Source: Novosphingobium fuchskuhlense
Lineage (GTDB): Bacteria > Pseudomonadota > Alphaproteobacteria > Sphingomonadales > Sphingomonadaceae
Direction of reading: 5' to 3'
NCBI RefSeq assembly: GCF_001519075.1
Contig: NZ_KQ954247.1
Location: forward strand, 1-64,000
DNA length: 64,000 nt
Shown here: one piece after another, positions 35,321 to 44,477 of the stretch
How the letters are laid out: every line of letters begins with the position of its first letter
Numbering within the stretch: position 1 is the stretch's first letter
Made by a program: the position numbers and the translations under genes
The notes under the pieces: generated by a model
What the model saw: only the letters and a program-made list of their open reading frames with translations
Database searches by the model: none
What the model was told of the DNA's origin: nothing

Positions 35321-35608
35321 ATGGCAGACCCTTACATCATCCCCCGCCGGCTCGACGACCCGGAGCTTATCGGCTTCTGGACCATCGACGAGTTCGCCGG
35401 AATGATTGTCCCCTTCACCTGGGGGATCCTCTGCCAGCATATCTTTATAGGCATCGTTGTCGCCTTCGGCGCCTGGTTCGCACTGCGAAAGGCAAAAGCA
35501 GGACGCACCAGCGCCTGGGTCGCCCATGCCGCATATTGGTATCTGCCGGCCGGATTTCTGGGCCTCAAGTCGACGCCGCCTTCCCACTGCCGCCTGCTTG
35601 CCGGTTGA
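35321..35608 (+). CDS. traL: Conjugative pilus assembly protein TraL
   Basis: This 95-residue protein begins PYIIPRRLDDPELIGFWTID, a typical TraL N-terminus, followed by two membrane helices (IVPFTWGILCQHIFIGIVVA and a second near YWYLPAGFLG). TraL is a small inner-membrane VirB3-like component. ATG 35321 has GGGAAGG upstream; the longer frame to 35204 overlaps traA and is rejected. Confidence 0.87.
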   Translation: MADPYIIPRRLDDPELIGFWTIDEFAGMIVPFTWGILCQHIFIGIVVAFGAWFALRKAKAGRTSAWVAHAAYWYLPAGFLGLKSTPPSHCRLLAG

Positions 35609-35620
35609 GGGAAGAAACCC

Positions 35621-36193
35621 ATGTTTTCTGATATTTCGCACGAGCGGCAGCAGTCTCTTCTGCGTCAACGCAACATCCTTGCGCTGACCAGCACTGGCCT
35701 GGGCCTCGCACTCATTGTCGCGACCAGCCTTGCCGCAACCCGTGACCGCGAAGTCGTGCTGCTGCCGACGCTGCCCAAACAGCTGACCGTGACCAGCGCA
35801 GGCGTTGAGGCCGACTATCTCGAACTCGTCACCCGCGACACTGCGCTCGTTCTGCTCAACCGGAGCCCCGAGGGCCTCGACTACTGGATGAATCAAATCC
35901 TGAAGCTCGCCGATCCTGGCAGCTATGGGCGCCTCAAGGCCGATCTGGTTCGCATTGTTGAAGAACAGAGTGGCTCGGATGTCAGCCAGGCCTTCGTCCT
36001 CCAGTCGATGACAGTCGATCCGAAGGGACTGACGTCCGAGGTCAGCGGCACGCTCAAGACCTTCGTGGGGGAACAAGTCGTCGCAAGCGACGACCGGCGT
36101 TTCCGCTTCAACTGGACCTACAGGGGTCTTCGCCTCGCGCTCTCGGGCTTCGTCGCGCTCCCCCCAACAGACAAGTCGAAGGAGGCCAACTGA
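35621..36193 (+). CDS. traE: Type IV secretion protein TraE
   Basis: The 190-residue protein has one N-terminal membrane helix (NILALTSTGLGLALIVATSL) and a periplasmic VirB8-like domain (ALVLLNRSPEGLDYWMNQIL; KLADPGSYGRLKADLVRI). TraE is a scaffold of the transfer channel. Its stop overlaps the traK start by one base. Confidence 0.9.
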   Translation: MFSDISHERQQSLLRQRNILALTSTGLGLALIVATSLAATRDREVVLLPTLPKQLTVTSAGVEADYLELVTRDTALVLLNRSPEGLDYWMNQILKLADPGSYGRLKADLVRIVEEQSGSDVSQAFVLQSMTVDPKGLTSEVSGTLKTFVGEQVVASDDRRFRFNWTYRGLRLALSGFVALPPTDKSKEAN

Positions 36194-36945
36194 TGGCTCG
36201 TCGATACAACATTATAAATGGCCTGGTTCTCGCCTTTACGCCGCTGGCGACGTTCTTTGCCGCGCCCGCATGGGCTGATCAGTTCAAACAAGCCGCAGAT
36301 GGCGCGGGCATCGATTGCTCGGTGTCTGCCCATGAGCTCACTCGTTTCGCGCTGGTCGAGGATCAGTTCGCGAGTGTCTCGAAGATCTCAACGGGTACGC
36401 CGTACAACGATTTCGCGGTTACGAACGAACCGCTGCGCGGCGACATCTATGTGTCGGTTCCCGAGTCCTATGCCGCGCGGTCGATCAGCTTCTTTGCCAC
36501 CACCAGGAAGGGGTTTGTCTACAAGATCGCCTGCCGCATCGAGAGCATTCCCGCAGCGCAGATTTTCATTGCGAACCCCGCGATCGCCAAAAGCGACGCC
36601 GCGCGCTGGGAAGGCGAAACGCCGCTCCCGACGAGTGCAGTGCGCCTCATCCAGGCCATGGCCAACGACCGGACGATCGAAGGCTTTGAAGTCCGGCAAT
36701 CGTCTGCCCTACCGGCGCGGGTCGGCACTCTCGAGATCCAGCTCGTCGCTGACTACCGCGGCGCCAGCCTCGCCGGGAAAGTCATCCGCGTCACCAATCG
36801 CGGCGCGAGGAGCCTGACGCTCACCACAAGCGATCTCGCCCCCAAGGATACCCTTGCCGTTTCGATCGCCAATCCAGTGCTCGAACCCGGCACCGCCACG
36901 ACAGCTTTCGTGGTCGGCGCAAATGGGGAGAGCAGCCATGACTGA
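36193..36945 (+). CDS. traK: Type IV secretion protein TraK
   Basis: This 250-residue protein has a Sec signal peptide ending AAPAWA and a VirB9-like periplasmic body (ADGAGIDCSVSAHELTRFAL; LVEDQFASV; DIYVSVPESYAARSISFFAT). TraK is a secretin-like outer-ring protein that works with TraB and TraV. It overlaps traB by 8 bases. Confidence 0.9.
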   Translation: MARRYNIINGLVLAFTPLATFFAAPAWADQFKQAADGAGIDCSVSAHELTRFALVEDQFASVSKISTGTPYNDFAVTNEPLRGDIYVSVPESYAARSISFFATTRKGFVYKIACRIESIPAAQIFIANPAIAKSDAARWEGETPLPTSAVRLIQAMANDRTIEGFEVRQSSALPARVGTLEIQLVADYRGASLAGKVIRVTNRGARSLTLTTSDLAPKDTLAVSIANPVLEPGTATTAFVVGANGESSHD

Positions 36946-38272
36946 CCCCCAAGAACAGCCGACTCCCCTGCAGGCCGAACCCGCGTCGCCTTCAGAAGTG
37001 ACCGGGCTCAACGCCCGCACCGCCCGGCGGCAAAAGCTGCTCCTCGGCACCATCGGCGCGATCGCGCTGGTCGGCGGCAGCTGGTTCATCCTTGGCGGCG
37101 ACAAGGCGAAGTCGGGTGATCCGGGCGCAGCCCAGACCATCGACACAGCGGGCCTCGTCAACCGTGATCTCTCTCAGCGCGAATTTGTGGCCACCTATGG
37201 GAACCGTCTCGACGCCGTGACGCGCGATCAGAAGGCTCTGAAGGACGCAGCGGCCCCGCGCACCGAAGTCGAGGCGCAGCTTGCCGCGCTCAAGGCAGAG
37301 AACCAGGCCATGCGGGTCGATGGGCAGGCGGCTATCGATGCAATCTCGGCAGAGAATGCGGACCTCAAATTCCGGCTTGCCACACCGCCTCCTGTTTCTG
37401 CGCCAACCGCGCTCGCGCCGGCCTATGGACCTCAGGCAGGTGGTTACGACGCACGTGGCCGCGCCGCGCCGCTGCCTCCGTCAGTTGCCGATGCAACAGC
37501 GGGCGGCGATGCGATGGCGCCTGCGCCAGGTGAAGTGAAGCTGATGAGCTTCACCTCCGACAAGGCAGGTCTCGGCGGTTTGAAGTCGGCAAGGCCGGAT
37601 GCACCGCCGGTCGTGATCGAAGACTCACCCGACTTCTTGCCGCCCAATTCCTATGCGACGGCACGCGTCATCGTCGGGGTCGATGCATCGGCAGGCGTCG
37701 CCAGCCAGACCGATCCACTCCCTGTGGTTCTCAGGATTACCGGACCTGCGCGCTCGGTGCTGCAGAACGGCAAAGTGCTGACGACCCGGATCCAGGGCTG
37801 CGTGGTCAACGGCGCGGCACGCGGCGATCTGTCTTCGGAGAAAGTCTACGTGAAGCTGGCCCGCATGACCTGCGATCAGCCCGGCGGCCGCGTCGCGGTC
37901 TCCGAGGTCAAGGGCTTCATCAGCTTTGCGGGCAAATCCGGTGTGCGCGGCCGGGTTGTTAGCCGCGAGGGCAACCTCGTCAGCCAAGCGTTGCTCGCAG
38001 GAATTGTTGGCGGCTTTGGCCGGGGCTTCTCGGCGAACTCCAACAGCGTCTTTTCCGGTGTCACCGCCAATGGAGGCGGCAGCCGCTCCAAACTTTCCGC
38101 CGGTGACATTGTCGGTGGCGGACTTGGCCAGGGCGCGGCCGATGCGGCCGATACGGTCAGCAAATATCTGATCGAGCGCGCCGAGCAATATCAGCCCGTC
38201 GTCGAAATGCCGACCGGGATCGATGTGGAGATCGTCTTTCTGGACGGCGTTTACGTGAGGAATTCCCGATGA
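36938..38272 (+). CDS. traB: Type IV secretion protein TraB (VirB10-like)
   Basis: From ATG 36938 the protein has 444 residues: a cytoplasmic N-terminus, a single membrane helix (LLLGTIGAIALVGGSWFILG), a coiled coil (EAQLAALKAENQAMR), a Pro/Ala-rich spacer and a C-terminal TrbI/VirB10 domain (VLTTRIQGCVVNGAARGDLS; VKGFISFAGKSGVRGRVVSR). TraB spans both membranes. The frame open to 36854 lies in traK and is not used. Confidence 0.92.
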   Translation: MTDPQEQPTPLQAEPASPSEVTGLNARTARRQKLLLGTIGAIALVGGSWFILGGDKAKSGDPGAAQTIDTAGLVNRDLSQREFVATYGNRLDAVTRDQKALKDAAAPRTEVEAQLAALKAENQAMRVDGQAAIDAISAENADLKFRLATPPPVSAPTALAPAYGPQAGGYDARGRAAPLPPSVADATAGGDAMAPAPGEVKLMSFTSDKAGLGGLKSARPDAPPVVIEDSPDFLPPNSYATARVIVGVDASAGVASQTDPLPVVLRITGPARSVLQNGKVLTTRIQGCVVNGAARGDLSSEKVYVKLARMTCDQPGGRVAVSEVKGFISFAGKSGVRGRVVSREGNLVSQALLAGIVGGFGRGFSANSNSVFSGVTANGGGSRSKLSAGDIVGGGLGQGAADAADTVSKYLIERAEQYQPVVEMPTGIDVEIVFLDGVYVRNSR

Positions 38273-39150
38273 TTGCAAGCCTCGATCCAAAGCCAAGCCG
38301 CTGGCTCCGCCCCGCTGCGGGCATTGCCGCCCTTGTCACCCTGTCTGCTGCCACCGGTTGGGGTGTGGCCAGTTTCGCCGGGGCAGCAAGCGCCCCCGAT
38401 ACCGGCAAAGTACGCGCAGCCCTTAAGCTGCGCCTGCCCAAGACGCCGATCGACGCGATCACTTGCAAGGGCCTGGGAGGCCTGTGTGAGGTCGCTTCGA
38501 AATCGACACTCTTTTACGTCGACCGGGCGGCAAAATATCTCGTGATCGGCCGGGTATACGACATGGAGGCGCGCCAGGATCTGACGGCAGCGCGATTGCT
38601 TGCGCTCAATCCCGATCTGCTGGCGGCAGGTGCCGCCCGGCGCACAGGTGACGACGTTGCGCCGCCCCCGCAGCGCGCAAGTGTGCCGGCAAAGGTCTCG
38701 CTGGCGGGGCTGCCTGCAAGCGGCGCAGTAACCTGGGGGCCAGCCAATGGCCCCCGAGTGGTCGTCTTCTCCGATTTTCACTGCGGCTACTGCAAGAAGC
38801 TCGAAGGCGAACTGAAAGCGATCGGCGCGCGAGTTGAGGAACGACCGATCTCGATCTTCGGTGCGGCAAGCAGGCAAGACGCCAAGCGGGTGATCTGTTC
38901 GCCGCGACCGGACGTGTCGCTGCACATGGCCTATTCGGGGCTGGCGCTCGCCAACCCCAAGCCGTGCGACACCAGCGGGCTCGATGCCAATGAGGCCTTT
39001 GCCAAGGCCCACGGCTTTGGCGGCACCCCGGTCATCGTCCGACCCTCCGACGGCGCCGTCCTCGAAGGTTTCCGCCCTGCAGCTGCGCTGCGGACATTCC
39101 TGAGCGGCGCTTCCACGGTCTCGATCACAAAGGATCAACCCCATGGTTAA
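38269..39150 (+). CDS. DsbC-like thiol:disulphide protein of the tra operon
   Basis: This 293-residue protein has an N-terminal membrane/signal segment (PAAGIAALVTLSAATGWGVA), a DsbC-type dimerisation region and a thioredoxin fold with CGYC at residues 172-175 (VVVFSDFHCGYCKKLEGE) and the cis-Pro loop (GGTPVIV). It likely corrects disulphides in the Cys-rich TraN and TraU. DsbC homologues are common in F-type operons, sometimes called TrbB. It overlaps traB by 4 bases. Confidence 0.88.
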   Translation: MIASLDPKPSRWLRPAAGIAALVTLSAATGWGVASFAGAASAPDTGKVRAALKLRLPKTPIDAITCKGLGGLCEVASKSTLFYVDRAAKYLVIGRVYDMEARQDLTAARLLALNPDLLAAGAARRTGDDVAPPPQRASVPAKVSLAGLPASGAVTWGPANGPRVVVFSDFHCGYCKKLEGELKAIGARVEERPISIFGAASRQDAKRVICSPRPDVSLHMAYSGLALANPKPCDTSGLDANEAFAKAHGFGGTPVIVRPSDGAVLEGFRPAAALRTFLSGASTVSITKDQPHG

Positions 39151-39949
39151 ACCCGTGCGCCTCCTCGTCTGCGCCTGCCTCGCCGTCTTTATGAGCGGTT
39201 GCGCAACCTTCGGCACGAATGTCGAAGGAAACTTCACCTGCCGCGCGCCCAAGGGCGATTGCGCGCCCTCCCACGTGATCGACGCCCGTGCCACCGCTGT
39301 AGTCGGGGACGGCGCCGCGCCGCAGGACCCTGCGCGCTTACGCGTCGGTGTTGGCGGCGGTGACACCGCCCGCACGGCCGAGCGCACGCTTAGAATCGTG
39401 TTTCCAGCCCATGTCGACGAAGCAGGCACGCTTCACGATGAGGCCGTCGCCTGGACCGTGATCGAAAACCCGCGTTGGGCCGCTGAATTGCGGCGCAAGC
39501 CTGGCGAAGACACCGCTCCGACATTGATGCGCCATTTGCAACGCCAGCTCAAATCAGCCCAACAGGCCGCTGAAAAGGTGAGCAAAGAGACCACGTCTGA
39601 CGCGGACGCGCCGCAGGACGATGCGGCGGCGCGCGATGGGACCGATCCTTCAGTCCAGGCCTCGCCTTTTTCGCTGGCTGCTTCGTCAGATCCAGATTCT
39701 CTCCCAAGTTCTCCGGATGCCTCGCCGCTGGCCCTCCCCTCCACGGCGCGCGAGGCCGTAGCCGGTGCCAAGGCACCGGCAGCCGAGGGGTTCGACATGC
39801 CTGCTCCGCCGCATGATCGGACCCCTCGGCCATTTGGGCAGCAGGCATCCCCCAAGTTCCCGAGCATAGAGGCCATCCAGGCGGCAATCGCCAAGCGCGC
39901 CGAAGGCAAGACAACCACCCCCATCGCACCAAACAAGGATCAAAAGTGA
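39143..39949 (+). CDS. traV: Conjugative lipoprotein TraV
   Basis: The 268-residue protein has a lipoprotein signal ending FMSGC (Cys at residue 20), then the TraV N-terminal motif (NVEGNFTCRAPKGDCAPSHV). The rest is Pro/Ala/Ser-rich. TraV is the VirB7-like outer-membrane anchor of the core complex, working with TraK and TraB. It overlaps the dsbC-like gene by 8 bases. Confidence 0.87.
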   Translation: MVKPVRLLVCACLAVFMSGCATFGTNVEGNFTCRAPKGDCAPSHVIDARATAVVGDGAAPQDPARLRVGVGGGDTARTAERTLRIVFPAHVDEAGTLHDEAVAWTVIENPRWAAELRRKPGEDTAPTLMRHLQRQLKSAQQAAEKVSKETTSDADAPQDDAAARDGTDPSVQASPFSLAASSDPDSLPSSPDASPLALPSTAREAVAGAKAPAAEGFDMPAPPHDRTPRPFGQQASPKFPSIEAIQAAIAKRAEGKTTTPIAPNKDQK

Positions 39950-42495
39950 TGGCCGAGAAACGGAAGTCGATCATCGGCCGCGTGCTCTCAGGCCTGGTTG
40001 GCGATGCCGAATATGCCGAGAAGGAGCGACCGCATCTCATGCTGGACATGCTGTCGGACTGGCTGCCTTACCGCGTCTACGACCCGCAAAGCCGGCTCTA
40101 TATCAACGCGCGCTCAAAGGGTTTCGTCCTGTCGGTGACGCCGCTTATCGGAGCGGACGAACGGACCGGAGAAATCTTGGGACAGTTCTTTTCGGAAGGA
40201 TTGCCAGCGGGCGCCTGCCTCCAGGTTCTGCACCTCGCCAGCCCTCGCATCAGCCGGATCGTCGCCCCCTGGTTTGCGCCGCGCTATGTTCAGGGCGGCG
40301 TCTATGAGGCGATCGCACGGCACCGGGCCAAGCGGCTTTACGAGCTCGTGTGGCAGTCGGGCTGCGCGGACGCCCCCTTCCATGCCCGGCATCATCAAGT
40401 GATCGTCTCGGTTGGCGGTCCCGCGTCCAAGGCCATCAGCAACGAAGAACTGAAGCAGACCCGCGACGGCCTGATCGCCATGCTCAAATCGCTGAACCTG
40501 GGCGTTGCAGAAGTGGGCCCGCAGGAACTCATCGGCGTGATCGATGATCTGACCTCGCCAACGACAGCGCCCCAGGACGATGTCGTCCCCTACAATCCGA
40601 ATGATCCGATTGCCGCGCAGGCCATCCGCCACGACATCGAACTCGTCGTGCACGAAGATCGTATGCACCTGCGGACCGAGCGTTTCCGAGCCACTGGCAA
40701 AGTCAACGACGGCGTTCCCGAGATTGGCACTGTCTACCCTGACGCCTTCGATGTTCGGCATTTTTCTGTCCGCAACATGCCGCTACGCTGGGCACCGTGG
40801 GAGTGCGCGCGGCTGATCGGCGATCTCTTCACCGACAAGCTGCGCTTTCCGTGTCCCGCCGCGACCATGCTCTGTCTCGTCTATCCCGACCAGGAAGCAG
40901 CTGCGGCGAAGGCAGGCTTCAAGTTCATGCGCACGACCAGCCTAGCGGGAACGCGCAGCGCCCGTTTTCTGCCGAGGATCGGCGAGCAGGCCGCCGAGTG
41001 GCAGCACGTTCAGTCCGAACTCCAGGAAGGCCGCCGGCTTGTCCGGGTCTTCTACGGTCTCACGACCTTCTCGCCGCTGGGGGCCGGCGACCGGCACGAA
41101 CGGGCGATCAAGTCGATCTACAAGGCGGCAGGCTGGGACCTTGCCGACGAGCGCTATCTTCAGGTCCAAGGGCTGCTGGCCGCCATGCCGCTGACCTTGG
41201 CCGATGGCCTGGGCGCCGACATGGAGCGCCTCAAGCGCTTCAAGACTGTGCTATCGACGACGGCTGCCAATATTGCCCCAATGCAAGGCGAATATCTGGG
41301 CGGCACTCACCCGCACCTGCTGTTTGTCGGCCGCCGCGGCCAGCCCTTTTTCTGGTCGCCGTTCGAGAACGAGGCCGGCAACCACAATGTCGCGATTTGC
41401 GGCAAGTCGGGTTCAGGCAAGTCGGTGCTGCTACAGGAAATGTGCGCTGCGCTGCGCGGAGCCGGAGCCCAGGTCGTGGTCATCGATGATGGCCGCAGCT
41501 TCGAGCATTCGGTCAAGCTTCAAGGCGGCAGGTTTGTCGAGTTCACGATGAAGGCGGGCTTCTGCCTCAATCCGTTCTCGATGATCGATGCGGTGCGGGC
41601 GCAAGAGGACGAGGACTATCGTCTTGACTGCTTCGGCATGATCAAGGCGATCGTGGGCCAGATGGCCCGCCACAGCGCGAAGCTTACCGACACCGAGCGC
41701 GGGCTCATAGACCGGGCGGTCAACACGGTCTGGAATGAGCACGGCGCCGAGGCGAGCATCACCGCTGTGGGGGACGCCCTGGCAGCGCTCGGGAACGAGG
41801 CCGCCGGCGATCTCGCAACGGCGCTCGCGCCCTACATGGCTGGGGGCACTTACGGTGCCTTCTTCGAAGGCCAGGCGAGTGTCGATCTCGATGCGGACTT
41901 CACGGTCTTCGAGATGTCTGACCTATCGAGCCGCGAGGAACTGCGCGCTGTCGTGCTGTCCGCCATCATGTTCATGACCGGTCAGGCGATGACCCGGAGC
42001 CCGCGCTCGGTGCGCAAGCTGCTGCTCATCGATGAGGCCTGGTCGATGCTGAAGGGCGGCTCGATGGGAGAGTTCGTCGAGACCTACGCCCGAACTTGCC
42101 GCAAATATGGCGGCGCGCTCGCGACCGCCACGCAGTCGCTCAACGACTACTACAAGTCGGATGGCGCGACAGCCGCGCTCGAGAACAGCGACTGGATGCT
42201 GATTCTTCAGCAGAAGCCCGAGACGATAGCCGATTTCAAGGCCTCCAAGCGCCTCGACATGGATGACCGGACCGAGACCCTGATCCGCAGCCTGAAGCGC
42301 TCAGGCAACGACTATTCAGAGGTCTTCATCAAGGGCCCGGAGACCGAGGCCATCGGGCGGCTCGTGCTCGATGATTACTCGGCGACGCTGTTTTCAAGCT
42401 CACCCCAGACCTTTGCCGCGATCGATGCAGAGATTGCTCGCGGCCATCAGCTTGCCGACGCGATCGAGCGGATCGCCTTCGCCGATCGCACCTGA
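39949..42495 (+). CDS. traC: Conjugative pilus assembly ATPase TraC (VirB4-like)
   Basis: This 848-residue protein has a Walker A motif GKSGSGKS at residues 485-492 and a Walker B strand RKLLLIDEAWSMLKGGSMGE. The N-terminal TraC domain (LPYRVYDPQSRLYINARSKG) and the C-terminal VirB4-type part (YGGALATATQSLNDYYKSDG) are complete. It powers pilus assembly at the inner membrane. ATG 39949 overlaps the traV stop (GTGATG). Confidence 0.95.
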   Translation: MAEKRKSIIGRVLSGLVGDAEYAEKERPHLMLDMLSDWLPYRVYDPQSRLYINARSKGFVLSVTPLIGADERTGEILGQFFSEGLPAGACLQVLHLASPRISRIVAPWFAPRYVQGGVYEAIARHRAKRLYELVWQSGCADAPFHARHHQVIVSVGGPASKAISNEELKQTRDGLIAMLKSLNLGVAEVGPQELIGVIDDLTSPTTAPQDDVVPYNPNDPIAAQAIRHDIELVVHEDRMHLRTERFRATGKVNDGVPEIGTVYPDAFDVRHFSVRNMPLRWAPWECARLIGDLFTDKLRFPCPAATMLCLVYPDQEAAAAKAGFKFMRTTSLAGTRSARFLPRIGEQAAEWQHVQSELQEGRRLVRVFYGLTTFSPLGAGDRHERAIKSIYKAAGWDLADERYLQVQGLLAAMPLTLADGLGADMERLKRFKTVLSTTAANIAPMQGEYLGGTHPHLLFVGRRGQPFFWSPFENEAGNHNVAICGKSGSGKSVLLQEMCAALRGAGAQVVVIDDGRSFEHSVKLQGGRFVEFTMKAGFCLNPFSMIDAVRAQEDEDYRLDCFGMIKAIVGQMARHSAKLTDTERGLIDRAVNTVWNEHGAEASITAVGDALAALGNEAAGDLATALAPYMAGGTYGAFFEGQASVDLDADFTVFEMSDLSSREELRAVVLSAIMFMTGQAMTRSPRSVRKLLLIDEAWSMLKGGSMGEFVETYARTCRKYGGALATATQSLNDYYKSDGATAALENSDWMLILQQKPETIADFKASKRLDMDDRTETLIRSLKRSGNDYSEVFIKGPETEAIGRLVLDDYSATLFSSSPQTFAAIDAEIARGHQLADAIERIAFADRT

Positions 42496-42522
42496 AACGC
42501 ATCAACCAAGGACACCTTTCTC

Positions 42523-42918
42523 ATGCCTCTTCATCTCATCAGCCCCTTTGACCGGCCGTTGGATACCCGACCGGACGAGGGTTTCGAAACCCCGTCAGCC
42601 AACAGCTGGCGCCAGCACGCCGCTGACACCTGCTATATTCTCGTCAAAGCGGGCGGCTTCCTTGGCTCGACCTATCTCATGACGCTCGGGCTGCCGCTTC
42701 TGTTCTTCCTGCTGATTTCGGGGGGCAACGTGGATCTCTTGTTCGCGCAGGTTGAGAATCTCGCTGGCCGATTTCTGTCCGCCGATCCCATCCGGAAGGC
42801 CGGGTTTCTCGAAGAGCTCAAGTTTGCCGCCGTGGGTCTCGCAACCCTGCTCGCCGTCTGGCGCCTGCCGCGCTTCCTCAATGAGGTCGCGACAAGACTC
42901 CAGGGTGAAAAGCTGTGA
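42523..42918 (+). CDS. Unknown small membrane protein in the tra operon
   Basis: This 131-residue protein has two membrane helices (LMTLGLPLLFFLLISGG; ELKFAAVGLATLLAVWRLPR) and no recognised domain. It stands between traC and trbI, where F-type operons may carry accessory genes. Its stop overlaps the trbI start. An inner-membrane accessory role in transfer is a guess from location. Confidence 0.65.
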   Translation: MPLHLISPFDRPLDTRPDEGFETPSANSWRQHAADTCYILVKAGGFLGSTYLMTLGLPLLFFLLISGGNVDLLFAQVENLAGRFLSADPIRKAGFLEELKFAAVGLATLLAVWRLPRFLNEVATRLQGEKL

Positions 42919-43322
42919 AGAACATTTTGGCAACATCGGCCATGTCCAAGTGGTTCGCCGGTCTCAATCTCACCGCCATTGCGCTCGGGGCCAGCATGCT
43001 GGCTTCCACGCTCTGGGGGGTCTGGGCGACGCACAAGCTGCTCGATCTCCAGAAGCGCGAAGTCGTGACGGTGCAACTGAGCCGGATCATGGGCGAATTC
43101 ATTCAGGCAGAAGCCAGGGCCGGTCGTCCGCCTGAAGAGACCAAGAGCCGCGTGCAGGCCTACCTCCAGGCCGTCCAAGCCTCGGTCCAGCGCCTCTCCC
43201 GCGATGGCCGCACGGTCCTTGTCGCAGAAGCTGTGGTGGCGGGCAGCACGCCGGACTTCACCGCTGCGGTGCGCGCCGATGTCGCGCACCGGATGGGAGC
43301 GCTTCCCGATGCGCAGCCATGA
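42915..43322 (+). CDS. trbI: TrbI-like conjugal transfer protein
   Basis: GTG 42915 overlaps the preceding stop. The 135-residue product has one N-terminal membrane helix (LNLTAIALGASMLASTLWGV) and a periplasmic helical part (VTVQLSRIMGEFIQAEARAG). The size and layout match the F-type TrbI, which affects pilus retraction. It is followed by an overlapping S26 peptidase gene. Confidence 0.75.
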   Translation: MKNILATSAMSKWFAGLNLTAIALGASMLASTLWGVWATHKLLDLQKREVVTVQLSRIMGEFIQAEARAGRPPEETKSRVQAYLQAVQASVQRLSRDGRTVLVAEAVVAGSTPDFTAAVRADVAHRMGALPDAQP

Positions 43323-43833
43323 CTTCTTTGACAGATTCCCCTCATCGCGGCGCTTGGCGCTGTTGGGCGGACTTGGTGCCGGGGCGCTGGCAGTGTCGTC
43401 GCTCGCCGCCTTTGGCGAGAGCCATGCGCTGATGATCAACGCCAGCCCGAGCCTGCCCTACTGGGCCATCTGGCTAACACGCGGTGCCACGCCGCAGCGC
43501 GGCGACATCGTCCTGTTCGATCCGCCGGCCTCGCCCTTGCTCGAGAAGCATTTCGGCAAGGAGCCGCAGCCGTTTGGCAAGCGCGTCAGCGGCGTGCCCG
43601 GCGACATCGTGACCGAGCGGAGCCGCTCCTTCTTCGTCAATGGCAAGCTGGTCGCCACGGCAAAGCCCAAGAGCCGCATCGGCGAAGCGCTGGCGCTCGG
43701 CCCCACCGGCGCCGTGCCCAAGGGCTGCTACTTCGTGACAACCGGGCACAAGGACGGTTTCGACAGCCGCTATGCCGCCATTGGCTGGATCTGCCGCCAG
43801 CGCATCCTCGGTGTCGGGAGGCCGATACTGTGA
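43309..43833 (+). CDS. S26-family conjugal transfer peptidase (TraF type)
   Basis: The 174-residue protein has an N-terminal membrane helix (LALLGGLGAGALAVSSLAAF), a likely catalytic Ser at residue 48 in NASPSLP and a likely Lys at 91 in GKRVSGVPGD, plus the C-terminal GHKDGFDSRYAAIGW box of S26 peptidases. It probably processes the pilin or another exported transfer protein. ATG 43309 is chosen, since upstream residues to 43204 lie in trbI. Not to be confused with the thioredoxin-like TraF at 47956. Confidence 0.87.
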   Translation: MRSHDFFDRFPSSRRLALLGGLGAGALAVSSLAAFGESHALMINASPSLPYWAIWLTRGATPQRGDIVLFDPPASPLLEKHFGKEPQPFGKRVSGVPGDIVTERSRSFFVNGKLVATAKPKSRIGEALALGPTGAVPKGCYFVTTGHKDGFDSRYAAIGWICRQRILGVGRPIL

Positions 43834-44477
43834 AGATGCGCACCCTCCCGCTCTGCGCGACCGCGCTGGCGCTCTTGATCGCCACACAGGCATCGGCTCG
43901 CGATTACGGGCAACAAGGCGCGGTATGGCCGGTGGTCGAGCCGGATCTGCTGCAACAGATCCATGCACGCCTCCAGCACCTCGAAGCGAGCGGTGAGACC
44001 GCGCGGCTCAACGAGGAGCTCAAGCGCCGCACGATCGCGCGCGTCAATCGGCCCGAACCCGTGGCCGGCATCACCGCTGCTTCCGAAGCACGCATCTGGC
44101 GCTTCGATCCAACGATCACGGTCGAACGCGACATTGCCGACGACAAAGGTCGGGTCATCATGGCGGCGGGCACACGGGTCAATCCACTCGATACCGTCCC
44201 GCTGCGCGCCCCCCTCGTCTTTCTCGACGGCGACGACCCGGCTCAACTCGCCTGGGCAGCACAGCGCTACGGGACGTCACGCGCCAAACTCATCCTGGTT
44301 CGCGGCGCCCCGCTCGAACTCATGAAGGCCCGCCAGCGCCGCTTCTACTTTGATCAGGGTGGCAAGCTCGTGAAGCACTTCGGCATTCGCGCGGTGCCCG
44401 CGGCGGTCGAGCAGCAAGGCCGCGTCCTCGTCATCACCGAGGCGCCGATCAAGCCGCAGGAGCGATCACCATCATGA
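43830..44477 (+). CDS. traW: Conjugal transfer protein TraW
   Basis: GTG 43830 overlaps the previous stop; ATG 43836 is an alternative start two codons on. The 215-residue product has a signal peptide ending ASA and the TraW pattern (YGQQGAVWPVVEPDLLQQIH; ARIWRFDPTITVERDIADDK; ILVRGAPLELMK). TraW is a periplasmic protein needed for pilus assembly, acting with TraU and TrbC. Confidence 0.9.
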   Translation: MKMRTLPLCATALALLIATQASARDYGQQGAVWPVVEPDLLQQIHARLQHLEASGETARLNEELKRRTIARVNRPEPVAGITAASEARIWRFDPTITVERDIADDKGRVIMAAGTRVNPLDTVPLRAPLVFLDGDDPAQLAWAAQRYGTSRAKLILVRGAPLELMKARQRRFYFDQGGKLVKHFGIRAVPAAVEQQGRVLVITEAPIKPQERSPS

